Positions 8,331 to 15,632 of a DNA stretch of 64,000 bases are shown here, in pieces. Every line of letters starts with the position of its first letter. Position 1 is the stretch's first letter. The DNA is from Candidatus Andeanibacterium colombiense. Its GTDB lineage: Bacteria > Pseudomonadota > Alphaproteobacteria > Sphingomonadales > Sphingomonadaceae. Where the stretch lies: contig CP119316.1 of the NCBI GenBank assembly GCA_029202985.1, forward strand, positions 310,001 through 374,000. Reading direction: 5' to 3'. Both the position numbers and the translations under genes were made by a program. The notes under the pieces were generated by a model. The model searched no databases and was not told the DNA's origin. It saw only the letters and a list, made by a program, of their open reading frames with translations.

Positions 8331-8386
8331 GGCCTGATCGTCCGAAATAGAAAGCCTGGAAGGCTTCTATTTCGGACGATCAGGCC
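8331..8386. repeat. 56-nt near-perfect hairpin immediately upstream of lipA
   Basis: A 27-nt left arm and a 26-nt right arm are complementary over 26 bp with one bulged A, closed by a 3-nt GGA loop. The arms begin GGCCTGATCGTCCG and end CGGACGATCAGGCC. No T-run follows on either strand, so it is not a normal intrinsic terminator. It ends only 14 nt before the lipA ATG, where the ribosome would stand. A second small hairpin (GGGCC-GTA-GGCCC) lies about 30 nt upstream. No second copy was seen in this window. Confidence 0.85.
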
Positions 8387-8400
8387 CTAAGTGGTCCCCG

Positions 8401-9339
8401 ATGAACGACCTCACGCCCGACGCCTTTGGCGCGCCCAAGCCGGAACGCCAGCGCAAGCCGGACTGGATCCGCGTGAAAGCCCCGGTCAGCAAGGGCTATC
8501 ACGAGACCCGCGAACTGATGCGCGGGCTCGGGCTCAACACCGTGTGCGAAGAGGCGGCCTGCCCGAATATCGGCGAGTGCTGGACCAAAAAACACGCAAC
8601 GGTGATGATCCTGGGCGATGTCTGCACCCGTGCCTGCGCCTTTTGCAACGTCAAGACCGGCATGCCGCGCAAGGTCGATCCGCTGGAGCCGGAGCATGTC
8701 GCGGTCGCGGCGGCGAAAATGGGCCTCGAGCATATCGTGATCACCTCGGTCGACCGCGACGATCTGCCCGATGGCGGCGCAGGTCAGTTCGTGAAGGTGA
8801 TCGAAGCTTTGCGGCGGACCACGCCGAACACCACGATCGAGATCCTCACCCCCGATTTCCGCGGCAAGATGCGCGAGGCGGTTGAGGCGATCGTCGCCGC
8901 CGGACCCGACGTCTATAACCACAACCTCGAAACCGTCCCGCGGCTCTACCCGACGATCCGCCCCGGCGCGCGCTATTACGCCTCGCTGCGGCTGCTGGAG
9001 GAAGTGAAGCGCCACAATCCGCTGGTCTTCACCAAGAGCGGAATCATGCTCGGCCTCGGCGAGGAACGGCTCGAAGTCCACCAGGTGATGGACGACATGC
9101 GCAGCGCCGACGTCGATTTCATCACCATGGGCCAGTATCTCCAGCCCACGCCCAAGCACGCCAGGGTGATCGATTTCGTCACGCCGCAGGTGTTCGGGGC
9201 CTATGGCGCGATCGCGAGGGCGAAGGGCTTCCTGCAGGTCGCCGCAAGCCCGCTGACCCGCTCCAGCTATCACGCGGGCGAGGATTTCGCCCAGATGCGC
9301 GCCGCGCGCGCAGCGAAGCTCGCCAAGCAGCAGGGCTGA
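8401..9339 (+). CDS. lipA: Lipoyl synthase
   Basis: 312 residues. Radical-SAM enzyme that inserts two sulfurs into protein-bound octanoyl groups to make lipoate. The auxiliary 4Fe-4S cluster ligands are C49, C54 and C60; the radical-SAM triad CxxxCxxC is C75, C79 and C82 (CTRACAFC). The C-terminal LTRSSYHAG supplies the conserved RSS serine. The ATG follows a long hairpin, and no clear Shine-Dalgarno is present. A 1-nt overlap joins it to the COQ10-like gene. Likely substrates encoded nearby include the lipoyl domain of PdhC. Confidence 0.97.
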   Translation: MNDLTPDAFGAPKPERQRKPDWIRVKAPVSKGYHETRELMRGLGLNTVCEEAACPNIGECWTKKHATVMILGDVCTRACAFCNVKTGMPRKVDPLEPEHVAVAAAKMGLEHIVITSVDRDDLPDGGAGQFVKVIEALRRTTPNTTIEILTPDFRGKMREAVEAIVAAGPDVYNHNLETVPRLYPTIRPGARYYASLRLLEEVKRHNPLVFTKSGIMLGLGEERLEVHQVMDDMRSADVDFITMGQYLQPTPKHARVIDFVTPQVFGAYGAIARAKGFLQVAASPLTRSSYHAGEDFAQMRAARAAKLAKQQG

Positions 9340-9800
9340 TGCCGGGAATTCGCGAAACCAGGCATCTGCGCTGGAGCGCCGGACAGATGTTCGACCTCGT
9401 CGCCGATGTCGCGCGTTACGGCGAGTTCCTGCCCTGGGTGGTCGGCGTCCGGGTCAAGTCCGACAGCGAGACCGAGATGGTCGCGGATTTGCTGGTCGGC
9501 TTCAAGGCGCTGCGCGAGAAGTTCACCTCACGGGTGATCAAGCACCGGCCGCACGCGATCGAAGTGGTCTATCTCGACGGGCCGATGAAGGATCTTGACA
9601 ACCGCTGGACCTTTACCCCCACGGAAGACGGCGGCTGCGACATCGTGTTCGACGTGAAGTTCACCTTCCGCAACCGCCTGTTCGAGGCTTTGGCCGGCCA
9701 GTATTTCGACCGAGCTTTCAGGAAGATGGTCGCCGCTTTCGAGACGCGGGCTGAAGAACTTTACGGCAGCAGCAGTTCGAGCGCGACCAGCGTCGCCTGA
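9339..9800 (+). CDS. START-domain protein of the RatA/COQ10 family
   Basis: 153 residues. Typical of the family are the opening ETRHLRWSAGQMFDLVADVARYGEFLPWV, then EMVADLLVGFKALREKFTSRV and the closing FRNRLFEALAGQYFDRAFRKMVAAFETRA. COQ10-type proteins bind ubiquinone and support its use in respiration; E. coli RatA has been described as a ribosome-association toxin. Placement after lipA by TGATG overlap is common in alphaproteobacteria and favours the COQ10 role. Its last 40 bp overlap the convergent pncC gene. Confidence 0.9.
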   Translation: MPGIRETRHLRWSAGQMFDLVADVARYGEFLPWVVGVRVKSDSETEMVADLLVGFKALREKFTSRVIKHRPHAIEVVYLDGPMKDLDNRWTFTPTEDGGCDIVFDVKFTFRNRLFEALAGQYFDRAFRKMVAAFETRAEELYGSSSSSATSVA

Positions 9801-10255
9801 AGCCTCACGCCCGCCCGATCCTGGTCGGCGAAGATACGCTGTTCGGCGTCTTTCTCTCCGCCGCGGATCGCCTTGGCGAACACCACCGTGCCGACCGGCT
9901 TTTTGGGCGAGCCGCCCTCAGGCCCGGCGATCCCGCTGATCGCGACGGCGACATCCGCGTCGCTGCGTTTCAACGCACCTTCGGCCATCGCGTAGACGCA
10001 GGCGATCGAGACCGCGCCGAACGCGTCGATGATGTCACCCGCGACGCCGAGCATTTGCTGCTTGGCCTCGTTCGAATAGGTCACATAGCTGCGGTCGAGA
10101 ACGGCGGAGGAGCCCGCGATTTCAGTGACCGCCGCCGCGACCAGTCCGCCGGTGCAGCTTTCGGCCAGCGCGATCGTGCGCCCGGCCGTGATGTTCGCCT
10201 CGACCACGCGGCGCGCGAGATCGACGATTTCCTTCGGCAGCAGGCTGTCACTCAT
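9761..10255 (-). CDS. pncC: CinA C-terminal family nicotinamide-nucleotide amidase
   Basis: 164 residues, equal to the stand-alone PncC/YgaD domain that hydrolyses NMN to nicotinate mononucleotide and ammonia in the pyridine-nucleotide cycle. Motifs: LAESCTGGLVAAAVTEIAGSS with the catalytic Ser, YSNEAKQQMLGV, and ISGIAGPEGGSPKKPVGTV. The start (MSDSLLPKE) lies in an 8-nt ATGAGTGA overlap with the upstream secreted-protein gene. Its 3' end runs antisense into the COQ10-like gene for 40 bp. Confidence 0.92.
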   Translation of the reverse strand: MSDSLLPKEIVDLARRVVEANITAGRTIALAESCTGGLVAAAVTEIAGSSAVLDRSYVTYSNEAKQQMLGVAGDIIDAFGAVSIACVYAMAEGALKRSDADVAVAISGIAGPEGGSPKKPVGTVVFAKAIRGGEKDAEQRIFADQDRAGVRLQATLVALELLLP

Positions 10256-10808
10256 CGTCGCACACCTTCGGATCCTTGAGGCCGACCAGCGGCATCGCCA
10301 CGCCCAGCAGCATGCCCGCGTCCCGCGGATCGAACGGCGCCATCGCGCCGAAGATCCGTTCGAGCGTGCGGCACTGGTCGGGTTTTACCTTCTCCGCAAC
10401 CTTCTGCATGATCAGGGTCTCGACGAGCGGGCGGGCGACATTGTCCGGCAATGCTTCGGCCATCTTGAGCGGATCGACACCGCCGAGGCCCTGAACCTGC
10501 GTTTTCTTGCCGTTCTTGTTCTGCTGGCTGGCGATCGCCATCAGCAGCGCGCGCCGCGCCTTGGGCCAGGTATCGTTCTGCAGCGCGACATAGCGGGCGG
10601 AAAGCTTCGTGCTTCCCCGGGCGAAAAACCCGTCCGGTGCGAGTTGGCCGTCGCAGCTGTTCTTCACCGCCTCCAGCGTCGGCGGCACCGCATAGACGAA
10701 TAGCGAGGCGATCTCGCTGCCGCTCACGCATTGCTGCTGGGCGGAAGCGCCCTGCGACGCGGTCAGGCCAACAAGCGCGAGCAGGGCGACAGATTTGGGA
10801 AATCGCAT
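10248..10808 (-). CDS. Secreted protein of unknown function
   Basis: 186 residues with a clear Sec signal peptide (KSVALLALVGLTASQGASA, cut before QQQC), so it is exported. The mature part has a few cysteines (QQQCVSG, KNSCDG, DQCRTL, KVCDDE) that could form disulfides and is mostly helical. I do not recognise a family beyond a sphingomonad-type hypothetical. It is translationally coupled to pncC. Confidence 0.75.
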   Translation of the reverse strand: MRFPKSVALLALVGLTASQGASAQQQCVSGSEIASLFVYAVPPTLEAVKNSCDGQLAPDGFFARGSTKLSARYVALQNDTWPKARRALLMAIASQQNKNGKKTQVQGLGGVDPLKMAEALPDNVARPLVETLIMQKVAEKVKPDQCRTLERIFGAMAPFDPRDAGMLLGVAMPLVGLKDPKVCDDE

Positions 10809-10819
10809 CGATGCAGTCC

Positions 10820-11965
10820 TCAGGTCCGGAACAGGGTCACGGCCGCCTGCGCCGCGATCCCTTCGCCGCGACCGGTGAAGCCGAGGCGCTCGGTCGTGGT
10901 CGCCTTTACATTAATGCAGCCGGTATCGACGCCCGCGATTTCGGCCAGCCTTGCCCGCATGGCATCCCGATGCGGGCCGATCTTCGGAGCTTCGCAGATG
11001 ATCGTTACGTCGAGATTGCCGAGCCGGTAGCCGGCTTCGCCCGCAAGCTTCAGCGCGTGGGCGAGGAAGCGATCGGATGAGACGCCGCGCCATTGCGGGT
11101 CGCTGGGCGGAAAATGCTGGCCGATATCGCCCGCGCCGGCCGCGCCGAGGATCGCGTCGACCGCGGCATGGATCGCGACATCGGCGTCGCTATGCCCGGC
11201 GAGGCCCCTGGTATGTTCGATCCTGACCCCGCAGAGCCACAATTCCTCGCCCTCCGCGAGACGGTGGACGTCGTAACCGGTGCCGACGCGGACGGAAGGT
11301 TGATCGGACACGAAATCCTCCGCGAAAGTGAGTTTGCGCAGAGCTTCGTCGCCCTCGACGAGCGCGATGTCCAGCCCGGCCGCCTGTGCGACCTGGGCAT
11401 CGTCTCCCGCGGTGGGTTCGCCGCTCCATGCGCGGTGGGCGGCGAAGATCTCGGGGAAGCGGAACGCCTGCGGGGTCTGGACCCGGCGCAACCGCTCGCG
11501 CGGCGCGCTACCGGTCATCAGCGCGCCTTCGGCCACAGCGAGGCTGTCGACCACGGGCAGGGCGGGGATCGCGCCGGCATGATCCTCCAATGCGGCAAGC
11601 AGCCGTTCGATGACTGCGGGTGGAAGGATCGGCCGCGCGGCGTCGTGAATCAGCACCAGCGCCGGCTGTTCGAGACTTTCAAGTGCGATCCGCACCGATG
11701 CCTGCCGCGTCGGCCCGCCGATTACCAGTTGCACATCGGGAATACCGGACAGTGCTGCTGCGGCGAATGCCTCGCCATTTTCGGGGATCGCGACCACGAT
11801 CGGGGAGGCCCCGGCAGCCGCCAGAGCTTCCGCCGAATGCCGCAGCACCGGCTTGCCGCTCCACATCGCGAACTGCTTTGGAAGCTCGCCCCCGGCGCGC
11901 AGGCCTTTCCCAGCGGCCACGATCACCGCCGCGAAGTTTGGGGCGAAGGAGGGGAGGGCATCCAT
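10820..11965 (-). CDS. ispDF: Bifunctional IspD/IspF (MEP isoprenoid pathway)
   Basis: 381-residue fusion. The N-terminal IspD (about 1-220; VIVAAGKGLRAGGELPKQF, DAARP) transfers CMP to methylerythritol phosphate. The C-terminal IspF (about 225-381; GTGYDVHRL, GHSDADVAIHA zinc-site residues, DIGQHFPP) forms the cyclic diphosphate. The fusion is common in alphaproteobacteria. ATG 11965 is chosen because residues 11-30 form the nucleotide-binding loop; longer readings to 13096 are antisense to dusB. Divergent from dusB. Confidence 0.95.
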   Translation of the reverse strand: MDALPSFAPNFAAVIVAAGKGLRAGGELPKQFAMWSGKPVLRHSAEALAAAGASPIVVAIPENGEAFAAAALSGIPDVQLVIGGPTRQASVRIALESLEQPALVLIHDAARPILPPAVIERLLAALEDHAGAIPALPVVDSLAVAEGALMTGSAPRERLRRVQTPQAFRFPEIFAAHRAWSGEPTAGDDAQVAQAAGLDIALVEGDEALRKLTFAEDFVSDQPSVRVGTGYDVHRLAEGEELWLCGVRIEHTRGLAGHSDADVAIHAAVDAILGAAGAGDIGQHFPPSDPQWRGVSSDRFLAHALKLAGEAGYRLGNLDVTIICEAPKIGPHRDAMRARLAEIAGVDTGCINVKATTTERLGFTGRGEGIAAQAAVTLFRT

Positions 11966-11983
11966 CGCCGCGCGGGTAGCCGC

Positions 11984-12012
11984 TTGCAGGCATGGTCGCA
12001 ATCCACTATGCG
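11984..12012 (+). promoter_or_regulatory. Candidate promoter for the dusB-ntrBC operon
   Basis: TTGCAG (11984-11989) and TATGCG (12007-12012) are separated by 17 bp in the 78-bp gap between ispDF and dusB. Because the -10 would overlap the in-frame ATG at 12008, this supports translation of dusB from ATG 12044. Pattern match only. Confidence 0.4.
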
Positions 12013-12043
12013 CTGCCTGTTTTTTAGGCACCTCTCGCACATC

Positions 12044-13063
12044 ATGGCCCATACCCCGCTTCTCAAGCCGATCCAGGTCGGCCCGGTAACGATCGAGACG
12101 CCCGTCGTTCTCGCGCCGATGACCGGCGTCACCGACATGCCGTTCCGCAAGCTGGTGCGCCGGTTCGGTTCGGGGCTCAACGTGACCGAGATGATCGCGA
12201 GCGAAGCGGCGATCCGCGAGACCCGCCAGTCGATCCAGAAGGCGGTGTGGCACGAGATCGAGGAACCGGTCTCGATGCAACTGGTCGGCTGCGATCCGAG
12301 CTCGATGGCCGAGGCGGCGAAGATCCAGGAAGCCAACGGCGCCGCGATCATCGACATCAATTTCGGCTGCCCGGTGCGCAAGGTCGTCGGCCAGTACGCC
12401 GGCTCCGCGTTGATGCGCGAAGTGCCGTTGGCGGTGAAGCTGATGGAAGCGACGGTAAAGGCGGTCGGCGTGCCGGTGACGGTCAAGATGCGGATGGGCT
12501 GGGATCACGACAGCCTCAACGCGCCCGAGCTCGCGCATATCGCCGAGGATCTCGGGGTAAAGATGATCACCGTCCACGGCCGCACCCGCAACCAGATGTA
12601 CAAGGGTGAGGCCGACTGGGCTTTCATCCGCAAGGTCAAGGATGCGGTCTCGATCCCGGTGATCGCCAATGGTGACATCTGCCGCGAGGAAGATGCGGGC
12701 GCGGCGCTCGAGCAAAGTGGCGCGGACGGGGTGATGATCGGGCGCGGGGCCTATGGGCGACCGTGGCTGCTCGGCCAGGTGATGCACTGGCTCCAGACCG
12801 GCGAGAAGATCGCGAGCCCCGACATCGCCGAGCAATATGCGGTGCTGGTCGAGCATTACCGCGCGATGCTGGCGCTCTACGGCGAGGACACCGGCACCAG
12901 GATCGCCCGCAAGCATCTTGGCTGGTACACCAAGGGTCTGCCGGGATCCGCCGAGTTCCGCAACATGGTCAATTTCATCGACGATCCGGTGCGCGTGCTG
13001 GGCGAACTCGAACGTTTTTACCTGCCCCTGATCGACAAAAGCCCGGAGCGCCGCGCCGCGTGA
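12044..13063 (+). CDS. dusB: tRNA-dihydrouridine synthase
   Basis: 339 residues. FMN-dependent reduction of uridines in the tRNA D-loop. The TIM barrel carries LAPMTGVTDMPFRKLVRRFG, the signature DINFGCPVRKVV with the catalytic Cys, MRMGWD, TVHGRTRNQMYKG and ANGDI/GVMIGRGAYGRPW for flavin phosphate binding. ATG 12044 (MAHTPLLKPIQ) is preferred over ATG 12008. It is the first gene of the ntr operon (the nifR3 position) and overlaps ntrB by GTGA. Confidence 0.95.
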   Translation: MAHTPLLKPIQVGPVTIETPVVLAPMTGVTDMPFRKLVRRFGSGLNVTEMIASEAAIRETRQSIQKAVWHEIEEPVSMQLVGCDPSSMAEAAKIQEANGAAIIDINFGCPVRKVVGQYAGSALMREVPLAVKLMEATVKAVGVPVTVKMRMGWDHDSLNAPELAHIAEDLGVKMITVHGRTRNQMYKGEADWAFIRKVKDAVSIPVIANGDICREEDAGAALEQSGADGVMIGRGAYGRPWLLGQVMHWLQTGEKIASPDIAEQYAVLVEHYRAMLALYGEDTGTRIARKHLGWYTKGLPGSAEFRNMVNFIDDPVRVLGELERFYLPLIDKSPERRAA

Positions 13064-14112
13064 CCGGCGAACCGCAGCCCGACGAGCAGCTCGCAAGCCT
13101 GTCGAGCGCGGTGCTGCTGCTCGCGCCCGGCCTGGTGATCCGCAGCGCCAACCCGGCGGCCGAGGTGCTGATGGGGATCGGCGCCAAGCGCCTGATCGGG
13201 CGGCGGCTCCACGACGTCGCCGAATTCGACGAGGCGCGGTTCAGCGAATGGCTCGAACGCGCGGATGCGCCGATCTCCGCTCTTTCGGTGAAGACGCGCT
13301 TCGGGAACTCGATCGAGTACAAGCTCGACCTGATCCTTTCGCCGGTGATCGACCATCCGGGCTGGCAGATGCTGGCGATGAACGACGTCGGGGCGACCGA
13401 GACCCTCGGCGAAGGCGACGAGCCGTTCCTGCGCGCGCCCGCGATCCTCGCGCATGAGATCAAAAACCCGCTGTCGGCGATCCGCGGGGCGGCCCAGCTG
13501 CTGGCGCGCAAGCTCGAAGCTTCGGACAAGGCGATGACCCAGCTCATCACCGACGAGGTCGACCGCATCGCGAAGCTGGTCGACCGGATGCAGTCGCTCG
13601 GACGCGAGCAGCCCGAGCCGGTTGCGCCGTGCAATCTGCACGAAGTGGTCCGCCGTGCGACCAGCGTGATTGCCGCGGCCGGCGACGACGGGATCGAACT
13701 GCGCGAGGAATTCGATCCGTCGCTGCCGGATGTGCTCGGCAACGAGGATGCTTTGGTGCAGGTGCTGCTCAACCTCGTCGCCAACGCGCGCGATGCCTGT
13801 CGCGGCGCGCGCAATCCGCAGGTCGTGATCCGCACGCGGTTCGTTTCGGGGCTGGTGCTCACCGCGATCCGCCTCGGTCGCCCGGTCAAATTGCCGATCG
13901 AAGTCCGGGTGAGCGACAATGGCCCCGGCGTACCGCGCGAATTGCGCGATCATATTTTCGAGCCCTTCGTCACCAGCAAGAAGAACGGTCAAGGCCTCGG
14001 CCTTGCGCTGGTCAACAAGCTGGTGCGCGACATGGACGGGCGGATCAGTCACGAACGCGACGAGTCGGAAGGATGGACCCATTTCAGGATCCACCTTCCG
14101 GTGGCGCGTTGA
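13060..14112 (+). CDS. ntrB: Nitrogen-regulation sensor histidine kinase NtrB
   Basis: 350 residues; soluble cytoplasmic kinase/phosphatase for NtrC that reports nitrogen status through PII proteins. A PAS domain (about 10-115) is followed by the H-box LAHEIKNPLSAIRGAAQ with H132, the N-box NLVANARDAC, and G-boxes DNGPGVP and GQGLGLALVNKL. There are no membrane segments. The GTG start (13060-13062) overlaps the dusB stop by 4 nt. An in-frame reading further upstream is antisense-like extension through dusB. Confidence 0.95.
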   Translation: MTGEPQPDEQLASLSSAVLLLAPGLVIRSANPAAEVLMGIGAKRLIGRRLHDVAEFDEARFSEWLERADAPISALSVKTRFGNSIEYKLDLILSPVIDHPGWQMLAMNDVGATETLGEGDEPFLRAPAILAHEIKNPLSAIRGAAQLLARKLEASDKAMTQLITDEVDRIAKLVDRMQSLGREQPEPVAPCNLHEVVRRATSVIAAAGDDGIELREEFDPSLPDVLGNEDALVQVLLNLVANARDACRGARNPQVVIRTRFVSGLVLTAIRLGRPVKLPIEVRVSDNGPGVPRELRDHIFEPFVTSKKNGQGLGLALVNKLVRDMDGRISHERDESEGWTHFRIHLPVAR

Positions 14113-14133
14113 GGCTCTCGGGGGGGAGAGAAC

Positions 14134-15549
14134 ATGAGTAGACGCGCTTTGCTGGTCGAGGATGACACCCCGATCGCTCGGGTGATCACCGCCGCGCTGG
14201 AAGACGATGGTTTCACCGTCGACAGCTGCGATTCCGTCGCCGGCCGCGGCCGCCTGCTCGCCGGCAAAAGCTACGACGTGCTGCTGACCGATATCATGCT
14301 GACTGACGGCGACGGGCTCGAAACCCTGCCCGATGCACTCGCCGCGCATCCCGACCTGCCGGTAATCATCCTCTCGGCGCAGAACACCCTCGATACCGCG
14401 GTCCGCGCGAGCGACACCGGCGCTTTCGAATATTTCCCCAAACCGTTCGACCTCGACGAACTCGTACGCGCCGCGCGCCAGGCGGCCGACAGCCGGGCGA
14501 GCGGCCAGGAGGAGGACGGGGCACCGGCAGGGCAGGGCCTGCCGCTGGTCGGGCGCAGCCAGGCGATGCAGGGCGTCTATCGGATGATCACCCGCGTGCT
14601 GCGCAACGATCTCACCGTGCTGGTGCTGGGCGAGAGCGGCACCGGCAAAGAACTGGTCGCCGAGGCGATCCACCAGCTCGGCCATCGCTCAAAGGGTCCG
14701 TTCGTCGCGGTCAATACCGCGGCGATTCCGCGCGAGTTGATCGAGAGCGAATTGTTCGGGCATGAAAAGGGCTCGTTCACGGGCGCGGTCGCGCGCAATA
14801 TCGGCAAGTTCGAGCAGGCGAGCGGAGGGACGCTGTTCCTCGACGAGATCGGCGACATGCCGGCCGAAGCGCAGACGCGCCTCCTGCGTGCGCTGCAGTC
14901 CGGCCGCATTCGCCGGGTCGGCGGGCGTGAGGAAATCGTGATCGACGTGCGGATCATTGCCGCGACCAATCGCGATCTCGCCCCGATGATCGATGCGGGG
15001 CAATTCCGCGAAGACCTGTTCTATCGCCTCAACGTGGTGCCGATCCAGCTTCCGCCACTGCGCGAACGGGCCAGCGACATCGAAGCTCTGGCCCGCCATT
15101 TCCTGGGCCAGGCGGCCGAGGAAGGACTGCCCCGGCGCCAGCTGACAAGCGAGGCGGGTGAGTTGCTGATGCGCCAGCCGTGGCGCGGCAATGTCCGCGA
15201 ACTCAAGAATCTGATCTACCGCCTCGCGCTGATGTCGCGCGAAGATACGATCGACGCCGCCAGCGTCCAGGCGCAGCTCGAAGAGCGGCCCGCGTTCGCG
15301 GCACCGGCGGAAGGCGCCGATTTCGGCGCGGCACTCCGCAACTGGCTGGCGGACACGATCCCGGCCGAAGGAGCGCTTTACGACAAGGCGCTCGCCGCCT
15401 TCGAAAAGCCGCTGTTCGAACATGCTTTGGTCGAAACCGGCGGCAACCAGCTGCGCGCGGCGCAATTGCTCGGAATTAACCGCAACACCTTGCGCAAACG
15501 GCTCGACGATCTGGCGATCGATCCGGAACGCTTCACCCGCAGAACCTGA
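14134..15549 (+). CDS. ntrC: Nitrogen-regulation response regulator NtrC (sigma-54 activator)
   Basis: 471 residues. Receiver domain 1-120 with D53 as phosphoacceptor; AAA+ domain about 138-365 with Walker A GESGTGKE (166-173), a sigma-54 contact loop reading GSFTGA (213-218) instead of GAFTGA, Walker B TLFLDEIGDM and FREDLFYRLN; Fis-type HTH at the C-terminus (RAAQLLGINRNTLRKRLDDL). It activates nitrogen-assimilation promoters under nitrogen limitation. SD GGGGGGAGAG lies close before the ATG. Confidence 0.97.
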   Translation: MSRRALLVEDDTPIARVITAALEDDGFTVDSCDSVAGRGRLLAGKSYDVLLTDIMLTDGDGLETLPDALAAHPDLPVIILSAQNTLDTAVRASDTGAFEYFPKPFDLDELVRAARQAADSRASGQEEDGAPAGQGLPLVGRSQAMQGVYRMITRVLRNDLTVLVLGESGTGKELVAEAIHQLGHRSKGPFVAVNTAAIPRELIESELFGHEKGSFTGAVARNIGKFEQASGGTLFLDEIGDMPAEAQTRLLRALQSGRIRRVGGREEIVIDVRIIAATNRDLAPMIDAGQFREDLFYRLNVVPIQLPPLRERASDIEALARHFLGQAAEEGLPRRQLTSEAGELLMRQPWRGNVRELKNLIYRLALMSREDTIDAASVQAQLEERPAFAAPAEGADFGAALRNWLADTIPAEGALYDKALAAFEKPLFEHALVETGGNQLRAAQLLGINRNTLRKRLDDLAIDPERFTRRT

Positions 15550-15594
15550 CGGCCATCGGCTCGGCGCGCTTCGAGACAGTTTGCCGAAAACAGC

Positions 15595-15608
15595 TTGCAT
15601 ATTTGCAA
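15595..15608. promoter_or_regulatory. Dyad TTGCA-TATT-TGCAA upstream of ntrY
   Basis: A perfect 5-bp dyad in the 83-bp gap between ntrC and ntrY, 24 nt before the ntrY ATG. It does not fit the NtrC consensus (GCAC-N7-GTGC). It resembles the TTGCAT...ATGCAA dyad at 5274 in its half-site. Candidate operator or leader element only. Confidence 0.35.
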
Positions 15609-15632
15609 CAGTGCCGTTGTAACCAGGCAACG

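Noticed and set aside
8331..8386. The lipA hairpin as an intrinsic terminator for either neighbouring unit
   Set aside because: No T-run follows the stem on either strand, and on the plus strand it lies only 14 nt before an ATG.
15595..15608. Dyad before ntrY as an NtrC enhancer site
   Set aside because: It lacks the GCAC-N7-GTGC pattern required for NtrC binding.
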